Shown: positions 8,679 to 20,098, numbered from the stretch's first letter. The stretch: DNA of 64,000 nt from PALSA-610 sp038239145 (GCA_038239145.1 JBBSFB010000010.1:36087-100086), one strand, 5' to 3'. Made by a program: numbers and translations. Notes: a model not told the origin generated them from the letters alone.

Positions 8679-10036
8679 CTACGCCACCCCGCCACGGCGC
8701 ACTCGGTGCCAGTCGCTGACGACGTAGTCGCGCAACCGCTCGCCTTCGGCGCGGGCGCAGACGACATGCTCGATGTCGACCGGATGACTTCCGACGTGCT
8801 GCATTCGCAGTACGTCACCGTGCTCGCCGAAGTCGGGAAGCCACGCCGCGAAGCAGAAGCTCAGACGCTCCAACGCGGTCGCGATCCGGCTTGCAGCCGG
8901 ATCCGCGAGCGGAAGGTCGAGATGGATCACACTCAGGTCGAACGGGTCGAGCCCCTCGAGTTCGTGCACGACGCGCGCTAACACGTCGGCGCCGATGCGC
9001 TCGATCCGGATGTAGGCGATGCCGGCCTCGGGAACCACCATGACCCGCACCTTCGTGACGCCGTCGGGAGACGCGGTACCGGCGACAATCGCGCGGTCGA
9101 GCATCAGCATGTCGCGGATCTCACCGACGACGCCCGTGTGAACCGCCGGCGGGTAAATGGTCAGCGGGGCACGGCGCAACGGCGTATACATCGCGACCAG
9201 CGAGCGGCGTCCAGCGTTGACGTTGGCGAGGTCGGCCATCACGACCGTCGCCGGTGACGCGCCGATGAGCAACCCGACCTCCGCGCCACCCCCGTGGATG
9301 ATCTCCTTCTGGCTGCCCGCATGGTTCGTCACAGCCTGGGCCCAGAATCCCACGAGACCGGCTCCCCGGCCGTGGTCGAGACGGACGGCCGCCATTCGTT
9401 CCGCGAGGTGATGCCCGCGGTAGCGCGGGTCGACGACCAGCTTGCCGCCCTCCGGCACCGGGTCGCCGGCCCGCTGGACGAACAAGGCCGAGTGCCCGAC
9501 GACGTCTCCCGCAGGCGTCACCCCGACGACCGACTGCATGAGCCCGGTTCTGAGTGCGTGCGCGATGTGGCGCGGTTCGTACAGCGTGTGGTCCTTGTAC
9601 GTGTAGCCGTAACACCGGTAGATGCATCGGGCCAGTCCGATGGCGTCGACGACCTCCATCGCGCGCACGGCGATCGCCTGCGCCTCGGCGTCCGTAGCGT
9701 CGGGGACGTTCGGATCGAGCACGTCTCCGAGATCGCGCACTCGGCCACGTTGCCTTCGCTCCCGCGGGTCGCAAGGTGCATCTCGTCGACGAACCCGAGC
9801 GCGGCCAAGCGTCGCGAAGGCGCACGGCGCGCCTCGGCGCCCGTCATCGGCAGACCCCGATCGTGTACCGCGACGCGCAGTGTCCCCGCGCCACCGCGCG
9901 CACGGACAACGACGTCGTTCGCGCCTTGCGCATGCTCACGGCCGAGCGCCTCCCGCACGAGCTCCTCGGCGACGACGCGGAATCGGGTCGCACGATCGGG
10001 GTCGAGCCCGGCCGCGATCGCCATGGCGCGGACCGC
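8679..10036 (-). pseudogene. Broken RsbW-like ATPase/GNAT fusion gene
   Basis: Two halves of a known actinobacterial fusion are found in different frames. The first (about 10036-9750) encodes a GHKL/anti-sigma-kinase-like segment (FRVVAEELVREALG, VAVHDRGLPM). The second (8679-9740) encodes a GNAT-like domain (IYRCYGYTYKD, VVDPRYRGHHLAERM). In relatives one polypeptide carries both, so a single frameshift near 9745 is the simplest reading. A GTG at 9740 could start the GNAT half alone (353 residues), so a functional acetyltransferase is possible. The ATPase half lacks a normal N-terminus: it is joined in frame to a piece of relaxase/helicase. It is convergent with the sulfotransferase gene, 16 bp away. 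Confidence 0.7.
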
Positions 10037-10273
10037 GTCGCCGAGGACGTAGGCGCGATCGCAGGTGAGCCCCTGGGCCTTATGCATTGTCATGGCGTAG
10101 CCGTAGTCGAGGCCGCCACCCTCGATGTGCGGGAACCTCATTGCCTCCGAGTTGGTGTGATGCTTCGGCAGCTCTCCACCGAGCCTGCGGAGGGCTTCGG
10201 TGCTGCGGAAGTGCTCAACAGTGTCCATGGATGCTGCGATGAGGTGTCTTCCCGAGCGCAGTAGGTCGTTCAC
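10037..10273 (-). pseudogene. C-terminal fragment of a TraA/RecD-like relaxase-helicase
   Basis: About 79 codons from a GTG at 10273 encode a remnant with DYGYAMTMHKAQGLTCDRAY, the conserved helicase motif of MobF/TraA conjugative relaxases and RecD-like helicases. The usual following sequence (an ALSRGR-type motif) is missing; instead the frame runs straight into the ATPase half of the neighbouring pseudogene near VLGDA. This is a recombination scar showing that a conjugative or integrative element was once here. Confidence 0.65.
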
Positions 10274-10292
10274 CGGCGTCGGATCGGGCTAG

Positions 10293-13200
10293 TTATCCGG
10301 CCTTGAACGCTGCGATTCCGGCGGCCCAGTACATCGCCGAAGCAAAGGAAGCCGTGAAATTCTGCGCACTTGGCGGCGTCACCACTCGATAGCCGGTGAT
10401 CACGCTCGCGGTGGTCGTGGCGACGGTGGTCTGCTGCGCTTGGACGGTGTATCCAGGCGCGGTGACAGTGAGCGCCTGAGTGCTGCCATGACCAGCGACG
10501 AAGCCAACGAAGAGTTCGGTCGACGCGGTCGGTGTCACCGATCCTGAGGCGGCCGCGGTGCCGGTGTTCGAAGTTCCGGTCGAAACGTCGAACGGTGCGG
10601 CGGTTGCGACACCGGAGAATTCTTGTACCTCCAGCGCCTCTACGGAGGCCCCCGTGTTCACGGTCACGGCAGTGACGGGCCTGGCGTTCGCTGAGTACCA
10701 CATCTCCCCGTCCGAGTTGTGACTTGCGGTAGCGAACGCGGCGATTCGGGCCCACATGTTGCCTGCCGAGTCGGTGACGGAAGTGATCTGGTTGGTGGTT
10801 CCGGTGTACAGGCTGGCGGACAGGACCAGGAGATGGCCGGCGCCGGTGGGAGCCGGAAGCGTCACAGTGGGAGTGGACGAGCCGGCATCCTGCACGAGCG
10901 CGGGGCCGGCCGGCGTGGCTGCGGGCGTGGTCGCGCTGGCCTGATTACTTGCCGACGTGTTGCCGGCAGGGTCACGGGCAACGACCTGATACGTGTACGT
11001 CGTGCTCGGCGCGACCGCGGGGTCAGAGTACGACGTCGTGGCCCCTGACACAGTTGTCAGCGGCGCACCGTTGCGCGTGATCGCGTAGCTGGCAATGCCG
11101 TTGGCGTCAGTTGCCGCGGTCCAGGACAGGTTCACCGCCGCCGATGTCGGCGCCGCCGCGCCGAGCGTCGACGCACTCGGCGCCGTGGTATCGACGGTCC
11201 ACTGCGCTGTCGCCGGCGTGGGGTCGATACCGGCGCCGCTGGTGGCCTGCACCGAGAATGTGTGACCGCCTTCGGTCAGACCAGAATACGTTACGGGGCT
11301 GGTGCACGGTGCGCTCGCCGCAGCGTCCAGTGTGCATTGGAATGTCGCCGGGGTTTGCGTTGCGTGGAAGGACAAGACCGCCGACGTTGAGTTCGTCTGG
11401 GCGGGCGGACCGCTGTCGATCAGGGTGTCGGGAAGCGTCGAAGTCGGGCTCGCGATCGCGAACGTGTCGCCGATCGTGCCGTCTTGTCGGATTTCACTAC
11501 CGGTGAGTTGGCCGGAAGTGATGGCGAACCGGACGTAGGAGTACTCGGCCGCGCGGTATGCGCTCCACGACGGGGCTGTGCCACTGAAGACGTTAAGGCC
11601 GTTGCCGCCGCCTCCGTCGACCATGTACGTCACGCCGTTGATGACGTTGGTCCGCTCGTAGTTGTGGGAATGTCCCGAAAGAACGAGTTGAACGTGGTTC
11701 TGCTCGAACAGCGCATCGAGGACGCCGGATGAACCGGGGGCGGGCCCTGTGGTCGAGGAGCTGTAGGGCGGGATGTGCATGACGACGATCTTCCACGGCT
11801 GGGTCGACGCCGCCAGGTCGTTCGCCAGCCACTGGTACTGTGCGCTTGCTGAGCCGTAGGGCTGATAATTGTCGACGACCGCTATGTGAACACCCGAGCA
11901 GTCGAACGAGAACGAGTTCTCGTTGCCGGGCTGCGACCACGCCAGGTGCGCGTCGGCCGCTCCGGGGCTGTAGTACTCGTGGTTGCCGAACGTCGTGACG
12001 AACGCGGACCCGGCAAGCGCCGCACCGTACGGTGTCAAAAACCGCGCCGGATAGTCCTTATCGAGACCGGTCGGGTATACGTCATCTCCCATTGCGGCGA
12101 TGAGGTCCGGATGATCGGCGGCGATCAGATTCGCGATGTTCTTCTCTGGTGTGCTGCCTCCGCCCATGTCACCGGCTGCATCGAGATGAAACGTGGCCGA
12201 TGACGCGGAACACGTCGCGAAGTTGCCGCTTTTGGGCGTCGGGTAGTTCAGCGTGTACGTGATGCGGGCGAGGACGGGAAGCGGTCCGATCAGCACACTG
12301 TGGTCGGTCCGTAGTGCGGCATCTTGGACCGTGGTGGTGTTGGTGCCGTCCGAATAGCTCAGGTTGCTCGACGTGGCGATATTCGTGCGCCAGACAATAC
12401 GAGCCGAAGTCGTGCCGACCCGTTGCACTTAGGGACCACGTGCGACCCGCACGTCGGTCGCCGCGAGGGTCGTGACGGTCTTGGTACCGGCAGTCGATTG
12501 GTTGCCTGTTGCGTCATACGCCCGTACCGAGAACGTGTAGGCGGTCTGGGGGTTCAATCCCTTCACGGGGAACACTCGTGTCTGCGCTGACGAGTTGGGT
12601 GGGATGTCCTCGAGCAGTTGGCTGCCCTGATATACCAAAAACCCGGTGAGATCCGAGTCGCTCGGCAAGCTCCACGAGAGGTCGACCTCGCTTGCGGAGT
12701 AGGGCGTGGCGGTCAGGCTCGGCGCCGCGGGCGGCGTCGTGTCGACCGTTCCCAACGTGCCGGTCGTGAACGATATGTGCGCCGGCGCGCTTTGTTTGCC
12801 CGAAGCGTCCAGCGCGGTGAGATCGAAACCGTAGGTTGTACTCGCCTTCAAGTACTTGACGTTCGTGGTCAGTGAACCCTCGGTGTACGAAAACAGGACG
12901 GTACCGACCTTCAAGAAGTATCCGATGACACCAACATCGTCAGTGGACTGGCCCCAGGCCAGGGTGGCCGATGTAGTGCCGATCACAGTTGTGTGGAGGC
13001 TGGTCGGAACGGTCGGAGCCTGCGTGTCCAACAGCGCGGGCACCGCGACAGATTCAGCCGGGCTCGTCGTCGTCTCGCTTCCACCCACGGTTGCGGTCGC
13101 CCAATAGGTGTGAGATGAACCCGCCGCGACCGTCGAGTCAATCGTGCGCAGCGTGTTCGCCGACAAGATCGGGGTGCCGTCTCGATAAAGCGTGTAGCGC

Positions 13201-13394
13201 GACGCGCCGGCAACCGCCGTCCACGCCAACTCAACGTGACCCGAATCAACTCCATCGCCTTGGAGCAGCGCCGGGCCCGTCGTCGTCGCGGCCGCTGCAG
13301 TGGTAGTGAAGACGAATGCCGGAGCGAGGAGCACCAGGCCTGCCAGGCACACCGAGAGGACAGTTCGATGCCCGCTAAACCGACGGATGGCCAT
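10293..13394 (-). pseudogene. Secreted purple acid phosphatase-like protein with FN3 domains, interrupted by one stop codon
   Basis: One reading frame of 1034 codons, broken only by a TAA at 12429-12431. The first part (321 residues, ATG 13394 after GGGGAG) has a signal peptide ending near TTAAAATT and FN3-like repeats. The second part begins QRVGTTSARIVWRTN, the N-terminal domain of purple acid phosphatases, then gives the metal-site motifs AGDMGGG, GDDVYPTG, GNHEYY, MHIPPY and GHSHNYERT, followed by another FN3 domain (near DTTAPSAS) and a C-terminal beta-rich domain. The usual family sequence at the break is RGPY-QR, so TAA most likely replaces TAT or TAC (Tyr). Function if intact: extracellular phosphomonoesterase. 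A sequencing error or readthrough cannot be excluded. Confidence 0.82.
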
Positions 13395-13594
13395 CACATC
13401 TCCCCGCACCCCGGCCGCCTCTCTAACACGTGGAGCGCGGGGGCGAGCACAGAATCACACAACCGATCCACTCAAATTCACGGTTCTGGCAAGCCTCGCC
13501 CGAGGCGCACCTCCGCCGGATTCGAGTCGCACCCTCCGCACGATCAACGAAACCGCGGTCGCCGACGAGCTGATCATCGCAATCCGTGCGCGAT

Positions 13595-14060
13595 CAAGGG
13601 CGCCGGCATGGAACGGGTCGCCGCGCGGCCGGTCGCAACGGTCGAACAGGTCTGGGCGCTCGCCGACGCAACGCCCCCGAGATACCGCTGCTTGATCCTG
13701 CTCGCGGGCTTCGTCGTGGCGAGCTCCTCGGCCTCGAATGCCGTCACGTCGACCTCCCGCACCGCACGGTCCGGGTGGAGCAACAGCGGATCGAGCTCAA
13801 CACGGGCGAGCTCCTCGTGAGCGCGCCCAAGACCGAGGCCGCGCAGCCGTCCGCGATCTCCCGGACGGCTTCCACTTCCACGACCTTCGCCACACCGCGA
13901 ACACGCTCACCGCCGGCACCGGCGCTTCGACCGCGGAGTTGATGCACCGGATGGGCCACGCGTCCAGCGCCGCGGCACTGCGCTATCAGCACGCAACCCA
14001 CGAACGAGATGTCGAGGTCGCGCGTCGCCTCGACGAGTTCGTCACGCAACGGATCACGCA
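13595..14060 (+). pseudogene. Decayed tyrosine recombinase (phage/ICE integrase)
   Basis: Pieces of an integrase catalytic domain lie in three successive frames: VEQVWALADATPPRYRCL, then LRRGELLGLECRHVDLPHRT with the first catalytic Arg, then HFHDLRHTANTL and MGHASSAAALRYQHA with the HxxR, His and Tyr residues. At least two frameshifts and an internal deletion separate them, so no active enzyme is possible. Its 3' end points at the 3' end of the adjacent tRNA-Ala gene about 120 bp away, the normal position for an element integrated in a tRNA. Confidence 0.8.
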
Positions 14061-14177
14061 GCGGAACGCGACCAATCACGAGGGCTCCGCGCGATGGACG
14101 CGCGATGGACGCCCCGAAAGTCGGTCGGCGTCGCACCCCGCCCCGGTCGACACCCATCCTGACCAGGCCGTACGAAG

Positions 14178-14251
14178 TGGAGACGATGGGACTCGAACCC
14201 ACGACCCCCTGCTTGCAAAGCAGGTGCTCTAGCCAGCTGAGCTACGTCCCC
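14178..14251 (-). tRNA. tRNA-Ala (TGC)
   Basis: A 74-nt cloverleaf on the minus strand. The acceptor GGGGACG pairs with CGTCTCC and contains the G3-U70 pair that identifies alanine tRNAs. The anticodon arm is CCTGC-TTTGCAA-GCAGG (anticodon TGC), and the T arm GTGGG-TTCGAGT-CCCAT. CCA is not encoded. A degraded integrase lies at its 3' side. Confidence 0.96.
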
Positions 14252-14426
14252 TGGAACCGAGGTCAGCGTAGGCCACGGCCGCTCGCGAACCCGGCCGACG
14301 ACGTGGGCGCCCGAACGCGGTTCCCGGTAAGGGGTGAGGGTTGTTAGCCGGGAGCCGCGTCCGGTGCACGCACCGCGTCGAGGATGCCAGATGCCGCTTT
14401 CGTATGGGTTTCGGCAGAATTACGAA

Positions 14427-15290
<864 letters not shown>

Positions 15291-15358
15291 AACCGGTCCG
15301 ATTGGAAACTCGAACTGCCGAGATGAGGCCGACTTGACGTGCTTGGAAGACTGGCCCC

Positions 15359-15652
15359 GTGACCGAAACCTGCGCCCACCTGGACCACATCAAAGCCGTC
15401 ACGCCGAGCGGCAATGGCTGCGTCGAGTGCCTACTCACCGGGATGCACTGGCTGCATCTCCGCCGGTGCGCCGAGTGCGGCCACATCGGATGCTGCGACA
15501 ACTCCCCCGGCAAGCACGCGACGGCGCACTTCCACGAGGTCGCGCACCCGATCATCCAGTCGTACGAACCCGACGAGGACTGGTACTTCTGTTACATCGA
15601 CGAGCTCGCGTTCGAGGTCGCGGGTGAGGGCCCGAGCCCGTCACACACCTGA
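15359..15652 (+). CDS. UBP-type zinc finger domain protein
   Basis: A 97-residue protein made almost wholly of a ZnF-UBP domain: CAHLDHIKAV, GCVECLLTG, LRRCAECGHIGCCDNS, then KHATAHFHEVAHPIIQSYEP and WYFCYIDE. Cys and His pairs for zinc are all present. In eukaryotes the domain binds ubiquitin C-termini; in actinobacteria small stand-alone copies are common and their partner is unknown. The GTG at 15359 is the first start before the Cys cluster. It marks the end of the decayed zone. Confidence 0.85.
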   Translation: MTETCAHLDHIKAVTPSGNGCVECLLTGMHWLHLRRCAECGHIGCCDNSPGKHATAHFHEVAHPIIQSYEPDEDWYFCYIDELAFEVAGEGPSPSHT

Positions 15653-15674
15653 GCGCGTGACCTGAGCGTGTGCC

Positions 15675-18600
15675 CTACGCGCCCGACCCGGGCTTGCCTG
15701 GTGCCTTCCCGGCGCCGACGGGTTCGGCCGCGACGGACCGGGGCCGTTCGCGCGAGTCATCGGCCGAGGGCTTGAAGAAGCGGCCGATGATCGGGATATC
15801 GAAGAACGACTCCGCCCGGGCAACCGCGATCGACGCGCTCAGCATGTGCTCGGGCGAGTCGTACGCGGCATAGCGCGGGTGCCACTCGGGCTGGAACTTC
15901 TCGTTGAACGCCCACAGCGACTCGATCTGCATCGAGTCGCCCACCCGTTCCAGCACCCACTTCTGCGCGCGCTGCATCAGGCGGTCGCCGGCTTCACTCG
16001 CGAGCACGGCCCGGAACGTGGCGAAGTTGAGCGCGAGCCCGACCGCACCCTCGGCCCGCAGGTGGTCGATCGTCTTGGCCACGATGAACTCGGTGATGCC
16101 GTTGGGCACGCCTTCGGCTTCGCTGCGGCGCATCAGGTCGAGTGACCAGCCGTTGATGGCGCGGGCAGGAACGTACTGGCAGAACCCGGCCGGACGGTCC
16201 TCGGCGTCGAGTGCTACGGCGAACAGCAATCCCTTGTCGTCGGGCTCGAAGACGCGACCGAGGGTCATGGAGAAGCCGCGTTCGACGTCGCCGCGCCGGC
16301 TCTCGGTCATCAGCGCGCGCAGCTTGGACTCGAGCTCGGGTTCGAGGCTTGCCGGATCGACGAACTCGACCCGGTAGCCGGCCTTCTCGACCCGCCCGAC
16401 AGACTGGCGCAGGCTCTTGTTCTGCTTGCCCTCGAGACTGAACCGGCGCACGTCGACGACGGCTTCGTCGCCGATATAGAGGTTGTGCATCCCGCTCGCG
16501 CCGTACACGGGCAGCCAATCGGCCGATGCGCCCATGACCGCTACCGGCCAACCGTGCTCGTCGGCGAACTCTCGGAACGCGCCCCACGATTCTGCCCGCT
16601 GGCCGACCGGGCCGATCGGGTCCGGCGAGACGAGCGCGACCCCGTTGTGCACGCGGTACGCGACGAGGGTGTCGCGGAACCCGAACCACTCCTTGTCGTC
16701 GCGCAGCGCGAAGTACGCCAGGGAGTCGGCGCCATACTTCTCGACGATGAAGCGGGCCCGTTCGCGCGACAGCGGGCGGTACGACGAGAGCCGCGGCGAG
16801 ACCGCGGGCCGGAACAGCAGCCAACAGAACGACAGGGCGATGACGACGCCGACCGCGAGGAGTGCCGGCGAGACCAGACGATCGATGTTGCTCGGCAACG
16901 TGATCGTCTTGAAACCGACCAACCGCTCCGCGACCGCCTCCGCGACCTTGGGGAGGGCCATCTCCGGGTGACGGAATGCGACCCCGACGGTGCCGCCGAC
17001 GATCGCAACCGCACCCGCGACGAGCGACGATGCGATCGCCCGCCGCCACGACGACGGGTTCGCCGGCGCCGCGAAGTCGTCGCGGTGGATCATCAGGAAC
17101 GCGACGACCAGCAGCGCGATGATCGCCTCTTCGATGTCGAGGCCCTTGGTCACGTTGCCGATCACCGATACGAGCAGCAATGCGTTCGCGAGCAGCCAGG
17201 CATGGCGTTGGCCACGACGCACTCCCCAGGCGAGTAGGAGCAGCCCGATACCGCAGATCGCGACCAGCGCGGTCGCGACTTCGGGAACTTCGATCGGCGT
17301 GAATTGACCGAGCGCGGTCAGGCGGGACGCCACGGGGAGCGTGACCGCCGATGCGAGGTTCAACACACCCGCGAACGCGATCGCGGTCGCGCCAATACGA
17401 CGGACGCGGCGGCGCAATGCGGTGGAGTCACCCGCTGACGGCCACGTGACCGTCCCGGGGTGTTCGGCCACCTCGGCCGGCGGCCAGCAGGAACGCATGC
17501 GCCCTCGCGACGCGAGCCGCTCGAGAAACGTCCGGTCGGGGAGGTCGCGCGCGCCGTGCCACAGCCGAACCCGCAGCTCCGACCCGGCTTCGAGCTCGAG
17601 CCACGAACACCGCAGTCGAGCGCCGTAAACTGCCGGCAGACCGCCGCGCGTCTCGACCCGGTCGACGGTGCGGCCCGCGGTTCCACAGTTCGCGTAGAAC
17701 GCGCCTCCACCGAGATCGGTGAGCTCGGCTCGGCCGGAGTGCCCGGTGATGAGCCCGGAACCGCCGCCCGCAGCGAGACCGACCGCGATCCCGCGCGGCG
17801 CGTCGTTGTCGCGCAACGAGCTCGACAACCACGAGATCGAACCGAGGGAATCGCGAAGCTGGGTAACGACGAAAGCGAGCGCGACTGCAACGATCACGAG
17901 CTCGATTGCGAAGCCCGCCGATAGCAGCCGGAACACGTGGGTGACCTCGTGCCGACGCCGGGCCGAGAACGCGGCGATCGGGAAGAAGAGCGCCAGGAGC
18001 GCCAACACCGGCAGCGTCAGCCACGCGGCCCGGCGGAACAAACGGCGGTAGGTGAAGCGCGACGCGACGAGCGCACCCATATCGGCGGGATCAGCGTCCT
18101 CGATCCCCTCCAACCACTTGTGGGAAGCCTCGCCGACGTTGGCGAAGCCCGGGAGCACATCGCGCTCCATGTGCATGACCAACGGGTGATCGTTCGGGTC
18201 ACGAGGATCACCGAACGCGGCCGCGGGATCGAGTTGGTGACCGGGCTCGACCCGAACCACCTGCACGCCGCAGCCGGTGTCGATCTCCAGCAAGCACGCC
18301 AGTGCGATCGACCAACCGTTCGACTGGAGTGCTTTCGCGGCCCGTTCGTCGTACGCGAGCGCGCCGTCGCGGATTCCGGGCAGGATCACGACACGGTGCT
18401 CGGGATGGGCGAGGAAGCCGGTGAGCGCCGACGCGAGCCGCGCGTGCGACGCTAACGCCGCGAGCGGGTCGGGCCGCCCCTCTCGCAGCATGTCGAACGT
18501 GTCGCCCGCGAAGACGAGCACGGCCGGGCCGCGACAGCCCTCGATGGCCAGCCCGATCGTCCGAGCGACCTCGCGAGAGAGGTCGGTACCGCCCGGGACC

Positions 18601-18800
18601 AGGCGCAGACCGCCGAACACCAGGACCTCACCGCCGCGCACGATCGGAAGCGAGAGCTCGTCGACAACACTCCGGCCGGACGGCTCGAGCGCCGGGGTGA
18701 CGGACGGCACCACAGACGGCGCGCCTGCGCCGTCGGGCCGAATGGACGGCGGGATGCCGTCTTCCATCTCCGTCGTCTCGTCCTCGGGTCCGTCCGTCAT
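15675..18800 (-). CDS. Metallophosphoesterase-like domain fused to MprF-like DUF2156 membrane protein
   Basis: A 1041-residue protein. Residues about 40-420 resemble calcineurin-type phosphoesterases with transmembrane helices inserted, but the metal motifs are altered: GDTFDM is kept, GNHD is GIRD, and GHTH is GHSG. Several transmembrane helices follow, then a C-terminal DUF2156 (GNAT-like) domain around residues 690-1000 (KYGADSLAYFALRDDKEWF, VSPDPIGP, FCQYVPA). DUF2156 is the aminoacyl-phosphatidylglycerol synthase domain of MprF, so the enzyme may modify membrane lipids from aminoacyl-tRNA. ATG 18800 is preferred over a codon 15 bp upstream. The first domain is probably not catalytic. Confidence 0.8.
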   Translation of the reverse strand: MTDGPEDETTEMEDGIPPSIRPDGAGAPSVVPSVTPALEPSGRSVVDELSLPIVRGGEVLVFGGLRLVPGGTDLSREVARTIGLAIEGCRGPAVLVFAGDTFDMLREGRPDPLAALASHARLASALTGFLAHPEHRVVILPGIRDGALAYDERAAKALQSNGWSIALACLLEIDTGCGVQVVRVEPGHQLDPAAAFGDPRDPNDHPLVMHMERDVLPGFANVGEASHKWLEGIEDADPADMGALVASRFTYRRLFRRAAWLTLPVLALLALFFPIAAFSARRRHEVTHVFRLLSAGFAIELVIVAVALAFVVTQLRDSLGSISWLSSSLRDNDAPRGIAVGLAAGGGSGLITGHSGRAELTDLGGGAFYANCGTAGRTVDRVETRGGLPAVYGARLRCSWLELEAGSELRVRLWHGARDLPDRTFLERLASRGRMRSCWPPAEVAEHPGTVTWPSAGDSTALRRRVRRIGATAIAFAGVLNLASAVTLPVASRLTALGQFTPIEVPEVATALVAICGIGLLLLAWGVRRGQRHAWLLANALLLVSVIGNVTKGLDIEEAIIALLVVAFLMIHRDDFAAPANPSSWRRAIASSLVAGAVAIVGGTVGVAFRHPEMALPKVAEAVAERLVGFKTITLPSNIDRLVSPALLAVGVVIALSFCWLLFRPAVSPRLSSYRPLSRERARFIVEKYGADSLAYFALRDDKEWFGFRDTLVAYRVHNGVALVSPDPIGPVGQRAESWGAFREFADEHGWPVAVMGASADWLPVYGASGMHNLYIGDEAVVDVRRFSLEGKQNKSLRQSVGRVEKAGYRVEFVDPASLEPELESKLRALMTESRRGDVERGFSMTLGRVFEPDDKGLLFAVALDAEDRPAGFCQYVPARAINGWSLDLMRRSEAEGVPNGITEFIVAKTIDHLRAEGAVGLALNFATFRAVLASEAGDRLMQRAQKWVLERVGDSMQIESLWAFNEKFQPEWHPRYAAYDSPEHMLSASIAVARAESFFDIPIIGRFFKPSADDSRERPRSVAAEPVGAGKAPGKPGSGA

Positions 18801-18957
18801 CGTCACCGACCGCAATCCTCAGGCCCGACCGCAATCTTCAGGCTTTTCCCGGCCGCGCCCCCGGACCGTCCTCGGAGCCGTTGCTTACGGTACTTGTAGA
18901 TCGGCACGACCACCGGACGCGGGCAGCCAAACGCACAGACTCGTACGGAGTCCCGTT

Positions 18958-19947
18958 TCAGGCGACCGCGACGCCCTCGAACGCCGCAGCCCGCACACCC
19001 CGCTGGGCCAACTCGGCCAGGAAGGGAACCGGATTGACCAGCGTCCCCAGGCTGTGCACCCCGGGCATCTCCAGCCGCGGCTCGAGGGCTCCACCGAGCC
19101 GGGCGGCCACCACAGCCAGGACTGCGCCCGCGGCCACAGCCGTGCGCTCGACCACCCCGTAGACAGTGCAATCGAAGGTGCCGTTCCGGCGACCCCACAC
19201 TTCCACCCGCGCCGCACCCCACTCACCGTCGTCGCCGAAACGGCGCCGGAAACGCGTGCGCTTCGGCGACTCACCGAGCTGCACGCTGATCCGGCCGACG
19301 TCGGGGAACGCGTCGACGAGCAGCGCCGTCGCGCCCGTCACGGTACGGACCTCGCGCGCGCCGATGGGCTCCGGGAACCACACCAGGCTGTCGCTGTGGG
19401 GATGGTCCTCCCGCCACGTGCCGTCGTGCCAGGTGCGCACCGGTACCCGGCGCTCGTGGCGGACCGTGTTGACGCTCGCAGGCCCGGCCCAGCCCGTTCT
19501 CGCCACCCGGATCTCGTCAACGCTTTCGAACATCGAGGTCGCGTGACGAGCGAGCGCGTCGACCAGACCGGGCGCCAGTCCACACCCGATGCCGACGGCG
19601 ATCCCCGCGCCGCGGGCGTTCCGGTCGAGCACCCGCAACTGATCCAGCGCGTCGTGCTCTTCTTCGCTCGACGCGACCGGAACCTCGGCCGCGATCGCCG
19701 CGGTCACCACCGGATGATCGACGCCCGTTGGCAACGCCGTGACGACCACATCGACGCCCTCGGGAATGGCGTCACCGGGCGCGAAGTCGACGGCCTGGGC
19801 GTCCCGCCCGAACGCGGCCGCGACCTCGGTCAGCTGAACGTCGTCGCGGTCGGCCAGCAACAGGCGATCGATCCCGGGCGTATCGATGAGCTGGCGGGCG
19901 GCGCGCGTACCTACGGCGCCGAGCCCGACGACGAGTGCGGTCGTCAC
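18958..19947 (-). CDS. Saccharopine dehydrogenase-like NAD(P)-binding protein
   Basis: A 329-residue soluble protein opening with a Rossmann fold (TALVVGLGAVGTRAARQL) followed by LLLADRDDVQLTEVA. The centre (GIGCGLAPGLVDALARH, then EIRVARTGWAGPASVNT) matches saccharopine dehydrogenase family proteins of unknown substrate. GTG 19947 is used because it directly precedes the Rossmann strand; the frame is open further upstream but overlaps the small gene next to it. Probable cytoplasmic oxidoreductase; substrate unknown. Confidence 0.78.
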   Translation of the reverse strand: MTTALVVGLGAVGTRAARQLIDTPGIDRLLLADRDDVQLTEVAAAFGRDAQAVDFAPGDAIPEGVDVVVTALPTGVDHPVVTAAIAAEVPVASSEEEHDALDQLRVLDRNARGAGIAVGIGCGLAPGLVDALARHATSMFESVDEIRVARTGWAGPASVNTVRHERRVPVRTWHDGTWREDHPHSDSLVWFPEPIGAREVRTVTGATALLVDAFPDVGRISVQLGESPKRTRFRRRFGDDGEWGAARVEVWGRRNGTFDCTVYGVVERTAVAAGAVLAVVAARLGGALEPRLEMPGVHSLGTLVNPVPFLAELAQRGVRAAAFEGVAVA

Positions 19948-19960
19948 GAGATCATCTTCT

Positions 19961-20098
19961 TCACCGAAATTCGGGGCCCTCGAGCTCACGCCAACCGCCG
20001 GTGGTGGGCGGCACGCCGCCCTTGCCGCGCACGCGCGCGAACATTCCCACCGCGCCTGCGGCACCGAGCACGAGAAGCAGGCGCTTGAAGACCTTCAC
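19961..20098 (-). CDS. Small single-pass membrane protein
   Basis: A 45-residue product from GTG 20098: one hydrophobic helix (LLLVLGAAGAVGMFA), a basic stop-transfer (RVRGKG) and the tail PPTTGGWRELEGPEF. It ends 13 bp before the saccharopine dehydrogenase-like gene and is co-directional with it. No clear ribosome site is visible, and the family is not recognised, so this is tentative. Confidence 0.45.
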   Translation of the reverse strand: MKVFKRLLLVLGAAGAVGMFARVRGKGGVPPTTGGWRELEGPEFR

